Assembly (NCBI GenBank): GCA_026770025.1
Contig: JAMXDE010000010.1
Location: 1,178,001 to 1,242,000, forward strand
Source: Craspedostauros australis
Taxonomy: Eukaryota > Bacillariophyta > Bacillariophyceae > Mastogloiales > Achnanthaceae
Reading direction: 5' to 3'
Length of the DNA stretch: 64,000 bases
Notes under the pieces: model-generated
The model's database searches: none
What the model was told of the DNA's origin: nothing
The model's input: only the letters and a program-made list of their open reading frames with translations
Translations under genes and position numbers: made by a program
Shown here: piece by piece, positions 1 to 11,439 of the stretch
How positions within the stretch are numbered: position 1 is the first letter of the stretch
How the letters are laid out: the number at the start of each line of letters is the position of its first letter

Positions 1-1141
1 TGGGGATGAAGAAGATGGCTGCGATTCGGCCTTCTCGGGTTTGGGGTGCGAAGTCGCCAAATCCGATAGTCGATGCCGTGATGAGGCCGTAGTAGATGGA
101 ATCCATGACAGACCAGCCCTCTAGCAGACCAATGATGGTGCCACCACCCGCAACGACGATCAAAGATGATCCGACGAGGCGGATGGCCTTGCGGATGCTT
201 GCGAAAGGCCTGGGCTTCGATAATGCATCGTCATCGTCACCGCAATCGTCACCGATGACGTTGCTGACTTTCATTTGCCCGACACCACTTTCGCTTGCTC
301 CTGTACCTTGCGCCATCTCAGAAAGGACATCCTCCACCTCATGCGAATCGCCACCGTTGGTCGTATCATGCTTGAATGCTTTCGTGATGTCCGGCATCTT
401 TTCGTACAATCCCAGGATGCGCTTTCGTCCCTGTTGTTTGGCAACCTTCAGAGCGTCATTCTCAATCTCATTCAGCTTGGAACCAATCGCCGCCACGGCC
501 GCACCCAGCAAGGCGATGCCGGCGAATCCAAACCCGCACGTGAAGATCTTGGACAGCCAGGACGAGGACGGCCATACATCGCCATACCCCACCGTTGAGA
601 AGCAGACACAAGTGAAGTACAGGGCATCCACGACGGACCAGGACTCCAGCACCCGGTGGTACGCGATGACGCCGACGATCATGTAGAGCACCAGCCCAAC
701 GAGGCCTTCCTTGAATTGCATCGAAGCGGCATTATCTTCAGCGTCGGTTGTCGGTAGACTGCCATCGGCATTTGCACGTGCCAGAATGACGCGGCGCAGA
801 TCCGGAAATGGGATGGTCACTACGTAGGCCGTGTTGAAGAGGAACCGCCGCAGCAAACGTCTTCCGAAACGCCAACCTTTCGAGGCCAATCTGGAAGGGG
901 CGGATCCTGGTTCTGAATCATCGTTTGCAGCGGCTCGGTGCACGAGCGGAGCGGCCATCCGCGTGAGGAAGTCATCATCGTGATGATGTTCTGCCGGTGC
1001 GTCCAATCGCTGCGGGAACAGTGGGCTGCGTACAATCGCTCCATGCGAGCTCAGCGGAGTTTGGAATGCCGAAGATGGCACCGCAGCAAGGAGAGTGAGG
1101 AATGCGAGCTGTAGATATAAATGAACGGTATGTCCCATCAT
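1..1141 (-). CDS. Two-pore domain K+ channel with plastid-type presequence (3' end cut by window)
   Basis: The frame is open from an ATG at 1141 down to the left edge (380 codons), with no stop and no intron needed. Two K+ selectivity filters are in frame: TVGYGD at about residue 183 and TIGFGD at about residue 358. Each is flanked by hydrophobic helices (for example GLVGLVLYMIVGVIAY before the first and IALLGAAVAAIG after it). This is the 2-pore, 4-TM layout of TPK/TWIK channels, which carry K+ leak currents. The N-terminus is a signal peptide (YLQLAFLTLLAAVPSSAF) ending in SSAF-QTP, a variant of the diatom plastid motif ASAF-AP, so a plastid or thylakoid location is inferred. The C-terminus, where plant TPKs carry EF-hands, lies outside the window. 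It is divergent from the next gene, with 417 bp between them. Confidence 0.88.
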   Translation of the reverse strand, partial: MMGHTVHLYLQLAFLTLLAAVPSSAFQTPLSSHGAIVRSPLFPQRLDAPAEHHHDDDFLTRMAAPLVHRAAANDDSEPGSAPSRLASKGWRFGRRLLRRFLFNTAYVVTIPFPDLRRVILARANADGSLPTTDAEDNAASMQFKEGLVGLVLYMIVGVIAYHRVLESWSVVDALYFTCVCFSTVGYGDVWPSSSWLSKIFTCGFGFAGIALLGAAVAAIGSKLNEIENDALKVAKQQGRKRILGLYEKMPDITKAFKHDTTNGGDSHEVEDVLSEMAQGTGASESGVGQMKVSNVIGDDCGDDDDALSKPRPFASIRKAIRLVGSSLIVVAGGGTIIGLLEGWSVMDSIYYGLITASTIGFGDFAPQTREGRIAAIFFIP

Positions 1142-1558
1142 GTATACTTGGTCATCATCGACTTTGGATTTATTGGTTGTTCTGTTGGCTGATGTGTTGA
1201 TTGATTGGCGATCCGCGGATGCCATCGGTGTCAACAATACCATGTGGTAGTTGCGACAAACATATGAAAACATATTATGTTGAAAACATTACCTTGATAA
1301 TCATAAATCCGTATCAAGGCAACATATTTATTAATTAACGCAACCCCCAAATCCAAACAACCTCCAATCTGCCGCCAGATCTTGTGGTTCGAAGCCGTTC
1401 CTCCATTCATTCTCCCCACGCCGCACAGTCAAGGAACAATCAACGTCGAGTAGATCGTAGGTCGCACATAGTTCACACATGCAAGCACGAGCAATGGATC
1501 AATAACACTTCCAACAAAACACGCCGCTGCATTAGGACTCACATTTACAATTAGGACC
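1142..1558. other. Divergent intergenic region
   Basis: This separates the K+ channel (-) from the oxygenase-like gene (+). It is AT-richer around 1260-1340 and must hold both promoters. I see no clear TATA element, repeat or RNA gene. Confidence 0.5.
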
Positions 1559-3004
1559 ATGGCAGAAGAGATCGAGCTGAACTTTCGTCTGGATCGCGAA
1601 GGCAGGACAGCTCTCGGCTGCGAGACCGCGAGTACGAATACAAGTACAGCTGCCGATGACAAATCCAAACCAGCACCAACACTGAAATACGAACCCAAGA
1701 CTGTGCTCACGGAATTAGCACTCGATAAATACTCGCACGATGATGCCGATGGTCAACCATCACTCATGGACGACCTCCTGTTCGATGCAGAGATCGCCGA
1801 TTCTGGCCTGATGCCGAGGACGTTCTGGATGTCGGCAAATCCACAATCCAAGCCACGATTTACTATGGAACGGTACGCGCTGGATGTCTTCCATCACCAC
1901 GTACCGAAGGGTTGTCTCTACGATCCAGACAAGTCAGGTGCCGAATGGTGGGTGCAGATCCGACCCTCGCCGGAAAAGATCGGCCGGTACGCTATGCATG
2001 CTTCAGGCGATAACGATACGAACAAGACTGATGGTAATGATGCTGCTGCGGACAAGGACATCGCGAAGACAGGCATATCGTTTCATTGGGACAAAGACGA
2101 GGACCTTCGTCTGCTCACCGGCGGCACGCTCTATATCCACCCTCATCTCAGCACCGTCACGTATTTGACCGATCTTGGCTGTCCCACAGTTGCGATGAAC
2201 TGCAGGGTCAACAACTTCACGGGAGATTGGATCCCACCCTCACATGCCAAGAGCTGTTGGAGTTGGCCGAAACGGGGCAAGCATCTGTCATTCGATGGTC
2301 GGTACTTGCATGCCGCGCTGCCCGATGTTATGAAACCAAAGCAATTTGAGCATCAATGTGCTTTCGTTCCATCCGTGGATGCCTTGCACGACAAAAAGAT
2401 GAAGCGACGGCATCGCCGCGTTACCTTCTTGGTCAACATCTGGCTCAATTATATCCCCTACGATGTCAAACCGTTCCCGCATCTCATGGTCACCAAGATG
2501 AGCGGCCACGAACAAGGCGCAGCGAAGCGGCTGGGGTTTGTGGATGCCTTGAATCCAGCAGACGATGCCGAAATCCCCGTTCATGGCAAACCAACAACCG
2601 TCGAGATGCCAGCGGATCAATCGATGGAGGCAGATGATGATACTGCAAATCAGACAAGTAGTCGCACATGGCCAATGGGGGATTCCAACTCGTCGGAATT
2701 CATTCGAATGTGCATACCCATCCAAACAATCCAGGGAGGTTCCGGAAGGGGCGCCGACGTCCAGGTGAATTGGCAGGCACCAACGGATGATACTTTCCAT
2801 CTCTTCAAACAGGAGGCTGGCCAAAAGAGATCGGCCGCAGAATCATCGGAGGAGAATGGCGATACGGGTACTGTGGACACTGCACCTCCTCCTGCTGGTG
2901 ATCCTATTGTTTCAACCAACAATGCAACTTCTGACAGCACAAAAGGCAATGCCACCCAGGATAAGGACCAAGAGGCAAGCAACAAGAAACAAAGACAAAT
3001 GTGA
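1559..3004 (+). CDS. 2OG-Fe(II) oxygenase-like protein (function unknown)
   Basis: A single-exon frame of 481 residues starting at an ATG (context GGACCATGG). The middle part has H-W-D at residues 176-178 (ISFHWDKDEDL) and a distal His at residue 251 in SFDGRYLHAALPD. That gives the HxD...H metal triad of the double-stranded beta-helix 2-oxoglutarate/Fe(II) oxygenases, with a beta-rich stretch between (GGTLYIHPHLSTVTYLTD). The distal Arg that would bind 2OG cannot be assigned by eye. The N-terminal 60 and C-terminal 120 residues are polar and probably disordered. No signal peptide or membrane segment is seen, so a soluble cytosolic or nuclear protein is likely. The substrate is unknown. It converges on the small gene at 3094-3555. 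Confidence 0.72.
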   Translation: MAEEIELNFRLDREGRTALGCETASTNTSTAADDKSKPAPTLKYEPKTVLTELALDKYSHDDADGQPSLMDDLLFDAEIADSGLMPRTFWMSANPQSKPRFTMERYALDVFHHHVPKGCLYDPDKSGAEWWVQIRPSPEKIGRYAMHASGDNDTNKTDGNDAAADKDIAKTGISFHWDKDEDLRLLTGGTLYIHPHLSTVTYLTDLGCPTVAMNCRVNNFTGDWIPPSHAKSCWSWPKRGKHLSFDGRYLHAALPDVMKPKQFEHQCAFVPSVDALHDKKMKRRHRRVTFLVNIWLNYIPYDVKPFPHLMVTKMSGHEQGAAKRLGFVDALNPADDAEIPVHGKPTTVEMPADQSMEADDDTANQTSSRTWPMGDSNSSEFIRMCIPIQTIQGGSGRGADVQVNWQAPTDDTFHLFKQEAGQKRSAAESSEENGDTGTVDTAPPPAGDPIVSTNNATSDSTKGNATQDKDQEASNKKQRQM

Positions 3005-3093
3005 CTAGACTCTAGATATTAGCTACAGCATATAAAGGCTATGATGATCTAGTCTCGACTGGCTATCTAGCGGTATTGAGAATAGCGTTGCAG

Positions 3094-3555
3094 CTATGGC
3101 TTCCTCGCAGCTTGCGACGATCGAAAGAGGCTGTACAGGACCGAGATTCCGCATACAGCCGTCTCGATGATCATGGCGTTGCCGTCTTTCGACAGAATTG
3201 CTAGTGATGGGTCCAAGACTGCCATTGCAATGTTCGTGATCAAGAATGCCGAGGCTGCCACAGCTCCTGGGACCCATTCCTCGGCCGTGATGATCCGCTG
3301 CTTGATGCTGATTGCTGCCAATGCCGACAGCAACAGAAATGTCGTGGAAAACATCACGTCATGGCCGATCACGGACCCGCTCAGAAAAACCAAGCCAAAG
3401 GCATCGTCGTTGTATGCATCCGTCGTCTCGTCGTCGATCGGATTCTTCTCGAACAACGTCATCAGCGATGGCGCTGCCCGTGGATCCACGGCGTAGTGTG
3501 CAACATGCCGTGCACCGGAATGCGCCACAAAGGCGACGATGCTGTCTCGAAGCAT
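3094..3555 (-). CDS. Small multi-span membrane protein, hypothetical
   Basis: A 153-residue frame with an ATG start at 3555. It has three hydrophobic stretches typical of membrane helices: DVMFSTTFLLLSALAAI, GAVAASAFLITNIAMAVL and AMIIETAVCGISVLYSLF, with short charged linkers and a basic C-terminus (SSQAARKP). I do not recognise a family. Its stop lies 89 bp from the convergent stop of the upstream gene. Other frames overlap it, but only this one shows an amphipathic/hydrophobic protein pattern. It could also be the last exon of a longer gene. Confidence 0.5.
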   Translation of the reverse strand: MLRDSIVAFVAHSGARHVAHYAVDPRAAPSLMTLFEKNPIDDETTDAYNDDAFGLVFLSGSVIGHDVMFSTTFLLLSALAAISIKQRIITAEEWVPGAVAASAFLITNIAMAVLDPSLAILSKDGNAMIIETAVCGISVLYSLFRSSQAARKP

Positions 3556-3903
3556 GGGTCAATCGTCTTGTTTGAATCGGAATACGGGGAGTGGGAGCGG
3601 GAGGAGTTCCACACGTGCGTCATGGTTGGTCGAGAATCGGACGGAAGTCAAGATCAATTCTTCGCTTCGCAACGCTTCACACCTCTAACTTTGTGATACT
3701 ACAGGGATGCACAAATTTCAGGATGATGGACTCCTGATCATCTGATAACCTGCGAGTATTGAATAGTAGGGCAGGGAAGGTATTCTAACGAATCGGCAGT
3801 CATCAAGCATCCCAAGTATTGCACGCGTTGTAAGCATCCGAGTGGAAGAAAGCTGGACTCTAGGCACGTCCCTACCCGAATCGCATCGCTATGTTATGAC
3901 AAG
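3556..3903. other. Intergenic region
   Basis: This lies between two minus-strand genes and would carry the promoter of the small membrane protein and the terminator region of the TTI1-like gene. No feature is recognised. Confidence 0.4.
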
Positions 3904-6900
3904 TTATGGCTCCGGCATGTCGTTCAAGAGATCCAACAACTTGCATGCTGCAGTTGCCAGCCGATCGTCTCTGCTCGTAGCACCGTTCGAGGCACACGGT
4001 TGTTGCGATGTCAACTGCGATGTTGGACTTCTATCCAAGTTCTCCACCTTCGCCGTCTGGACCATCTGCACCTTCGTATTGTCTTCCATCTCCATCCGCA
4101 CAACGTGGAATGGAGAGGGTGGCAAACCACGACCGCTGAGATGAAACAACGGCCGGAGGAGGCAGCTGCTGTCCAGCTCCAACATACGCTTCAGAATGTC
4201 AAATGCGATCTCCGCAAGCTTTGGTTGCTGATCGGCGCCCAGGAATGGAAACAATAAATGGCTTGCATGCGCAATCAAATCGACCAATCCTTCTCCGCAT
4301 CCATTCGCACAAAAGACGCCGTGCATGCTTTGCAGAATGGAGGTGATGAGATTCAGCTCGGAGTCCTCCATCGCCGTCGTACTTTTCCGTGCCTCGGACG
4401 GCCGTGTTCGTTCGCCCTTGCCGACCATCGACAGGACATTGTGAGATGGAATCGTTGGAGGCGTTGCCTCGTCCTCAATCCCGCCCACATTGGCGATGCG
4501 ATCTATCATCTGTCCCAGCAACTTGGCCATGACCGGCCACACATCGGTGCGGAATCTTCTCACGAAGAATTCACCACTACTCTGGGCGAAGAATCCGATC
4601 AGCTCGAAGAGCCTGGCGAGAAACCATCGGCGGGATGGAATGTCATCGACATCCGTTGAGGAAGATGTCGCGATGATGGATGTCATGAATCCCTTGGCAA
4701 ATGCAGTAGATCCATGCAACAAAACCGTGTCCGACGTTGTGACGAATCGTGCCCGGAATGTGTGCCAAACATCCGCGACCTGTCGGAGGATTGAGTTTTG
4801 CAACGGCGTGTATCCCTCACCGCTGCCTTCCTTCTCCTTGTCGTATTGAATCTGTTTGGCGCCGATCAAGGCGAGGAACCGGAATGCAGTGATCAGGACG
4901 TTGGTGCTTGAAATCTGGACCTTCAACGTTGGCATGGAGAGGCAGTATCCGGCCCTTGCAATGATCGTTGTCAACACATCTACGGCCTGCTGTAAGGTAT
5001 CGGCATCGACCTTCGGCTCGGGCAGGGAATCAGATAAATTGCTGCTGGTGTTGCTGCTGATGCTGAGATGATTTCCATTACCATCATCTGTGTTTTGTGC
5101 GTTGTCAGTGTCGAACACTTCAATTTGAGGATCGATGAGAAATGGATCCAGGAGTTTCTTCCATTCTTTTCTTGGCATCTCCGATGTTGCAGCTGCTGAT
5201 GCCTTCGTAGTCCCATCGTCGTACGAGAACGATTTTTCCAAATCCGGAGAGCGGTAGGAACGATGGATGAACTTGACAATGTCTTCGACCGCGTCAACAA
5301 AGATCCGGACAGTGTCGTACGACAATTCGTTGCGTGCCATCAACGGATCGACATGCTCGATGAGCACGGACGAAAAATCCACGAGACGCGTGACATAGTG
5401 ATCCCATCCGGATGCTTCAAAATTGCTCGACGCCATAGAGGTCACCAAAAGAGATCGTGTCGTCAAAAGGATAGCATTGAGGCCTTCCTCTTGCGAGCGC
5501 CGTCCGTCGCTTCCGAACAACGACGAGGCGCTGATTTGTTGCTTCAGATGGCTCAGAATGTTGTCGAATCGATTCACAATGAAGTCGGCAATAGACGCAT
5601 GGCCCGACGCTGCGCATATTGCTTCACTGCTCGTGATCGCAACTGCCCGAATCGATGGAGGGTTGCAGGATGCAGCTTTTGCCAGTATCAAATATTGCAA
5701 TGGCAGGACATTGCACACGTGGATGGGTTCATACCTGCTTCCTCCGTCGCTTTCTTGTTGCTGTGGTTGTTGCTTCTGTTCTTCCTCCTCTCCAAAACAG
5801 CAAATGGTCTCACACAAATGGATCAGCTGTTGCATCAACGAAATGTTTGCGTCCATGATCGCCGGCGACACAGAGGCAGATGTCAGTTGTGTTGGATTGT
5901 GGGAGACATCTGGGGTCACTTGTATCGAGTTGAATGGAATCGTCCATATGTCCAATCCCACGAGCACCGGCATGATGGACGGGATCAATGCCTTCAACAT
6001 CTTCCGCCGTCTTGCACTCTTCTTGCTGCTACCATCGTTGGTTTGACCGTTGTTGCTGTTGCAATTGCCGCCGGTGGTGCGTTCGTTTGCTGTCGTGGGA
6101 TGGGCCTGATCTTCCGTCGCGAATGCACCCAAAAGAAGATGCCGGGCTACGCACAGATATCCAATAATACCTTCGATCCATGCAACCTGCGACGTGCCAT
6201 GAAAGTTGTCTGGATGCTGCTGCCTCCGCTGTGCATATTCTGAGCAGAAGTCAGCGATGCATGCGTCCACCACGATTGCAGCCAACTTGACGCCCAGCGC
6301 TTTGCCGTACGCACGCAACATCGCTGACAGCTGAGAGGAACATGCGTCATCCAATTTCCGAAAGCCTTGGTGTAAGTTGTACCTTCCGTGGATTCGCACC
6401 TCTTGACGCAAAGTGTTTTCATCCAACGCATTCACGGTCTCCAGGTTGGGGATTGCTATCCGGACGAGCGACTTGATGGTGGCATTGGAGGATGCGATGG
6501 TCTTGAATTTCTTTTGTGCTGTGCCTGTCACATATACAAGGTACGATGAAAGCGTCACGAGCTGAGCGTGCACGTCTCCGAGCCTCCCTCTTTCGATACT
6601 GGTCGGCAGTCCCGAGATCTGGTCATAGATCCTTGTTGCAAGCCGCTCGCTTTCCTGCCTATCCAGCGATGATTGATACGCGAGGAAGACGCCCAAAGCT
6701 GATTGCGCAACTTCTGCCACAGTGTCCTTCGTGAGCATCAGCGAGGTTTCGATCAAGAGATCGAAAAGGGTCGACTCTTTCCACACCATCCTTGTCGTGA
6801 GTAGGACGTAGTTGATTACTTGGAGAGTCTGCAAACGTACCGGGACGGCTCGGCAAGTGGCGCTCGTCACGACGATATGCCTCAGCGGGCTCACGACGAA

Positions 6901-8123
6901 CGAATTGATCCTTGTGACGAAATCAGTTCCTTCGCCTTCACCGTCGGTCTCATTCCGAACGTTGGAGTTGCTGTTACGTTTGACCGCCAATCTGCTGAGG
7001 GCATTCAGTTGCCGTTCCCACGATGAGCTCATCGATGCGGTTGTTGGATATGCGTCATCTATCGGTTGGCGCATTGATGACTCAAATAGCAGAATGATGA
7101 TCTCTAGGGTATCTGCATGCAGATCGCCTATCTCTTTCGTCACCGTGAGCTGTTGGCATGCCTTGATCAAGCGATATTGCGCTGTGAATACGCCTGGAAA
7201 TATTTGCTGCCAAAATGTGCGGGCTTGTTGTTTGATCTGGAGCAAGCACTTCAAACACCGTATCGCCTCGGAGTTCAACTGAACACTCAGCTTGCGTCTT
7301 TGTTGTTGTAGTTTCTGTTGCTGCTCCTGTTGATCACCTGCGTCCTTTGAGATGATGGAGGAGCATACGTCAACTAATCGAATCATAATGGAGTCCTCGA
7401 ATTCCTTTTGTTCGGCATCGCCGTTGATTTGGGGGTGGATTGAGGTATCATCGGTGCCGGTTCGAAGAGCAACCATGGACGACGACGCAACTGCTCGCAG
7501 CACAGCGCACAATGCCGTTGTCCCGCGGTTGAGCGATGCACCTTCATCTTGCCGCCGTTGCTGTTGTTGCCGATGATTTGATTGCGCTTGTGCATCTGTC
7601 CGATTGTGTCCGGGCTTGCCACTCGCTGGGTGCTCCATCAACCAATCTGATAGTATCAACGTCAAGGAGGTTTGCAACTTGAGGCACTGTTCCTTCGATA
7701 ACGGCTTGTTGGAGCCTTTGTCATTTGTGGTCTTCTTAGTCGCGTGCTGCGAAGATCCGCACAGCGATATGAATGCGTTGATCGCATTTGAAGTTGCCTC
7801 CACGACGTCCAGAGCCTTGCTGGACCGCACGACTTCTCTGTGCGATGGCTTCGATTTGTTGGATGGCAACACCAAGTGAGGCCATGCTGAATGCACGATC
7901 ATCAATATTGCGTTCAACGGGAGGCAGACGATCGGGGACATGACGACCAAGTCAGCCACGATGGTTCCATTGTGGTGGCCGTTGGATGCAAGATCGATGG
8001 ACGCAAATGCGCCATTCAGCGTTTTCAGACATGCCTTCACCGAGTCCAACAACTCATGCAGAGTGTTTTCCGATCTTTCGTCCTGGATTGTGTTGCGATC
8101 CTCCGGTGGGGGCCGCGAAGTGG

Positions 8124-8154
<31 letters not shown>

Positions 8155-8280
8155 AATTCCAGTCCGGGCGCTCTGGAAGACCTGGGTCTCCACGTGAATT
8201 TTGAGTTTGGAGACAGCCTGCAGCAACTGCCGCAGCACCAGATCCAATGGCACCGTAACCTCATTGTGTTGGGCAGCCAT
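3904..8280 (-). CDS. TTI1: TELO2-interacting protein 1 (TTI1)-like HEAT-repeat protein
   Basis: A single-exon frame of 1,458 residues from the ATG at 8280. The frame is open further upstream, but only through a GTG. It is mostly helical and HEAT-like. The C-terminal part matches the TTI1 pattern: a LFELIGFFAQSSGEFFVRRFRTDVWP block and then PKLAEIAFDILKRMLELDSS, corresponding by eye to the GDFLRSRFCKDVLP and [20 protein letters not shown] regions of human TTI1. TTI1 acts with TELO2 and TTI2 (the TTT complex) to assemble and stabilise PIKK kinases such as mTOR, ATM and ATR. It is longer than the animal protein (about 1,090 aa) because of low-complexity inserts, including a Q10 tract near residue 40 and Q/N-rich loops. 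It ends in TAA. Confidence 0.75.
8127..8153. repeat. (GTT)n trinucleotide microsatellite coding for polyGln
   Basis: About nine tandem GTT units on the plus strand, read as CAA (Gln) codons in the TTI1-like gene. A length-polymorphic locus is likely. Confidence 0.9.
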
Positions 8281-8638
8281 TTGATCCTTTGCAACAAGAT
8301 GCGCGGAAATATGGAGATGAAGGGCGATGGGATGGATTTCGCAACACAGCAATGGTCTTGATCGTGTGGGGTATGCGATGTATCGTACCCGCACTCGTAC
8401 CGTCACGCTGCCTGTTTCGAAAGTTGTGTTTCGGTTTTGGCGCGAACTGGGAGCTGTGTGTAAAATTACAATTAATAGCTGTATTAATAGAAGATTATTC
8501 CTTGATTTTATAATTTCTCCTTTACACGCAAGTACTCGTCAACATGAATCTAGAGAGGGGTTGCCTCATCTCAGTCTGATCTCTTCGCTCCGCTCGAGCT
8601 GCCATCATTGTGGCGAGTCTTCTCCCCCTGTATACAGT
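8281..8638. other. Intergenic region
   Basis: The upstream region of the TTI1-like gene, holding an AT-rich block at about 8460-8520. The NAD kinase stop is at 8639. No other feature is recognised. Confidence 0.4.
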
Positions 8639-10773
8639 CTACAACGGCTTCTGCCTCGTCCTGCCGTTGAAGTTGAAGCTGCGTTTCAGACTTTCCAGCC
8701 AATCAGAGGAGTGATCTCCCTTGTTGATGGTGGGGACGGGGTATCGGCTCATCTGAATGTGGACGCTGTCACCGCGTTCCAGCTCCTGCCGATTCTTGCC
8801 ATCAAATGCAACTGATGCATGCGTGCGGGCATCTTCTGGGACGTAGCAGCGCAAGACGACATGGTCAGGGAAGATCATCGATCGGAAGCTCAGGACGTGG
8901 GGACAGATGGGCGTCACGAGAATGCTGGGCACCGCAGGATGGACGACGGATCCTCCTGCTGCCATGCTGTACGCGGTCGATCCAGTTGGTCTGCACAAAA
9001 AGAAATGTGGTGGGTAGGGCGTGGAGTGCGTGCGGAAAATAGAGGATGGGTTTGGATCATAGAGAACCAGTTTGAAAAGGGTGCGGGGAAGAATGCATGG
9101 AAGATTATGGAGTTGTGGGCAAAAGTGAGTTGAGGCAGAAGCGAGACGATGCCTTTGCATGCACTCAGCCATACGTGTCGTGTCAACCAATACATGTACT
9201 CCAATAGGATCACTCACGTAGCAAAGATGATCCCGTCGGCCTGCACCGTCGTCAGGTGGGCATCGTCGCAGAAGCATTCCAGCGCTGCCAGATACGGGCT
9301 GCTGCCACGATCGATGGCAACCTCATTCAGGACGCTGTAGCGAGCCCGGACGACACCTTCTCGACTGACGACGCGGCAATCCAACCGCATGCGGATGGAA
9401 AGGCAGATGGATTCTCCCCAGCCGAATTTAAAGTTCGGCGAGCCGCTGATGGTGGACGGTGGCTGGACGAGGGGTTCGTACGGGTAGGTGTCCATGTTGG
9501 GTGGGAACATATCCGGAGCTTCGGTGGTCAATGCGTACGCATCGCCATCGTTGGCCGGGACGACGCCCAACGCGATGCGGATGGCGTCGACCATCTCATC
9601 CTTGGTGAATGGTGTGAGGAATCCCAAGCTGCCACCGGCGATGGAAATTATGGGCGGGACGGCGCACTGGAACATCATACTGGCGTACAGCAGCAGACCA
9701 TCGCCACCGATGGTGCAGATGAGATCCGGGAAACGATCGATATCTTCAACCAAGCACGAATCAGAGTTGATCTCATCGTACAGGTTGAGGTAACTGCCCT
9801 TCGTGGTTGCCTGCGCATCGCTCAGCATGATGTTCTCCGGCGGTTCAAACAGGTGTATCAGCTCATTGTCCACCCCGTGATAATGTTTGAGCTTCGCGCA
9901 CAGGTCCGGTGCGAGCAGAACCTCGACGTTGTCATCCGTTAATTCGCGCACCGCATCGGCCGCCACCTCCATGAGGTGCTCATCATCCTTCTTGACAAGC
10001 ATCAGCACGGATGGCATGGTCGGCGCGCTCGTGTCGCACGAGGTTTCCTCAACGTTGACGACGACTGGTGCGTGCGTGCGCTTCTTGTCCCAGGCGTAAG
10101 CGACTTGACCCGTGGCGGGTCCATTCAGCACGATCTGGTTGTGTCTTCCCGCCACGCGCTCTCTCGTCGAGTCCTTGCAAAAATCGGGCGTGCACCACAT
10201 GAGGTCCATTCGCCGCTTCTTTGGCTTGGACTTTGAAGATGGTGATGACGATTGGGAGGATGCTTTCGATTTGTCTCTTGTTGCTGCTGCCGTTGCTGGT
10301 CCGTTGGTGGTACCTGATCCATTCACACCAATATCCTCATCTTCATCCGTTGCCACCGATGATGAAGATCCGCCCGATGAGTCATTGAGCTCTTTCGCCT
10401 CGACTGATTTCGCCAGCGGCTCTTTCGTTGCTGTGGACGCCAGGGAAGGACTCTGTTGTGGTTCCGTGGCATCTTCTCCCTTTGCACTGCCAGTGTCACT
10501 ATCGCCGTTGAGATCGGTGATCCCGTTTACACTGTTGACCCCATTGACTTCGCTTGCTCCGTGCACTCCATTCGCATCGTCGACGCCGTTGACACCGTTG
10601 ATGCTGTTCAGAGGAAAGGATGCCCGTCTGAGCTGTGGCAGCTGTTGGCTTGAAATGCTGGTGCCGACATGGGCGTTTGGCTGGAAGGCAGTCACCAGCA
10701 CATTCGCGCAGCACCAAAGACCAAGCAGCGGAGCTGATCTGGGAATTCTCATTCTCGCCGTCGTCATTGTCAT
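8639..10773 (-). CDS. NAD kinase, plastid-type presequence, two exons
   Basis: Exon 1 is 10773-9218 and exon 2 is 8990-8639, with a 227-bp GT(GAGT)-AG intron between them. The splice rebuilds the NAD kinase signature ATPTGSTAYS across the junction, and the product has 635 residues. Other hallmarks are CTIGGDGLLLYAS at about residue 355 (GGDG, NAD/ATP binding) and SLGFLTPF. It phosphorylates NAD+ to NADP+. The start is the first ATG. The N-terminus (MRIPRSAPLLGLWCCANVLVTAF-QP) is a signal peptide ending in VTAF, an ASAF-like plastid motif, so the product is inferred to supply plastid NADP for photosynthesis. A low-complexity linker with repeated NGVNG/NGVDD units follows the presequence. It ends in TAG. 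Confidence 0.93.
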
Positions 10774-11384
10774 CGTGTCCGAGGGGCAATGAATGAGCAC
10801 AACACGTGTGGAAACAAAGAGTGGTCAAACTGAGGCTGACCCTGCGCCTGGCAAATCGATCGATACTGGAGACGGCAGAGTAGCGAGGGTGCTCGTACGA
10901 CGGGTATGTTATGATCGTTTACTCTGTTCTACTCTACTCTGTTGTAGCGTGAGTTTGTGAATACGGTGATAAGTACTTTGTTCTCCTCGTTCTCTTACGT
11001 ATGAGTTCTTCCGGAACCGTGGTTGCCGGATGCACGGAATCTCCAGCCACGATCCTCCTCACTGTTCGTGACGAATGTTGGTTGGTGCGCGATGACAGTG
11101 GTGACAATTTGATTCATCCGTTGCGCTGTTGTCTTTGGTTGCTTCGATCACGTTCGCGACTGGGGCGGCACAAGAATGACCTTGGCTACAACGCCTTATC
11201 TAGAGCGAGAAACAATCAGAGAGACTGTTGGAATGATTTCGGTGCAGAGTCCTATCCCGATGCTCTCTTCTGTCCAGCAAGTCTCTTGAAATTCGCTTCT
11301 TTGAGGATGTTGGACTAGAGGGAGGTGCTGCAGCTGCCATGATGACAAGGAGCAGCTGCATCCGAAGATGAGAACAACGCTGTG
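10774..11384. other. Intergenic region upstream of NAD kinase
   Basis: This reaches to the left TA of the mobile element. Short open frames here have no coding character. It holds the NAD kinase promoter; no motif stands out apart from short tactct repeats near 10919-10940. Confidence 0.4.
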
Positions 11385-11386
11385 TA

Positions 11387-11439
11387 CGAGGTGCAAATCG
11401 TAGTTGATGCACTCACGATAACACTAGTTGTGGAGTTTT
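11387..11439 (+). repeat. Left terminal inverted repeat
   Basis: It begins CGAGGTGCAAATCGTAGTTG just after TA (11385-11386). It matches the reverse complement of 20190-20242 with four mismatches. Confidence 0.93.
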
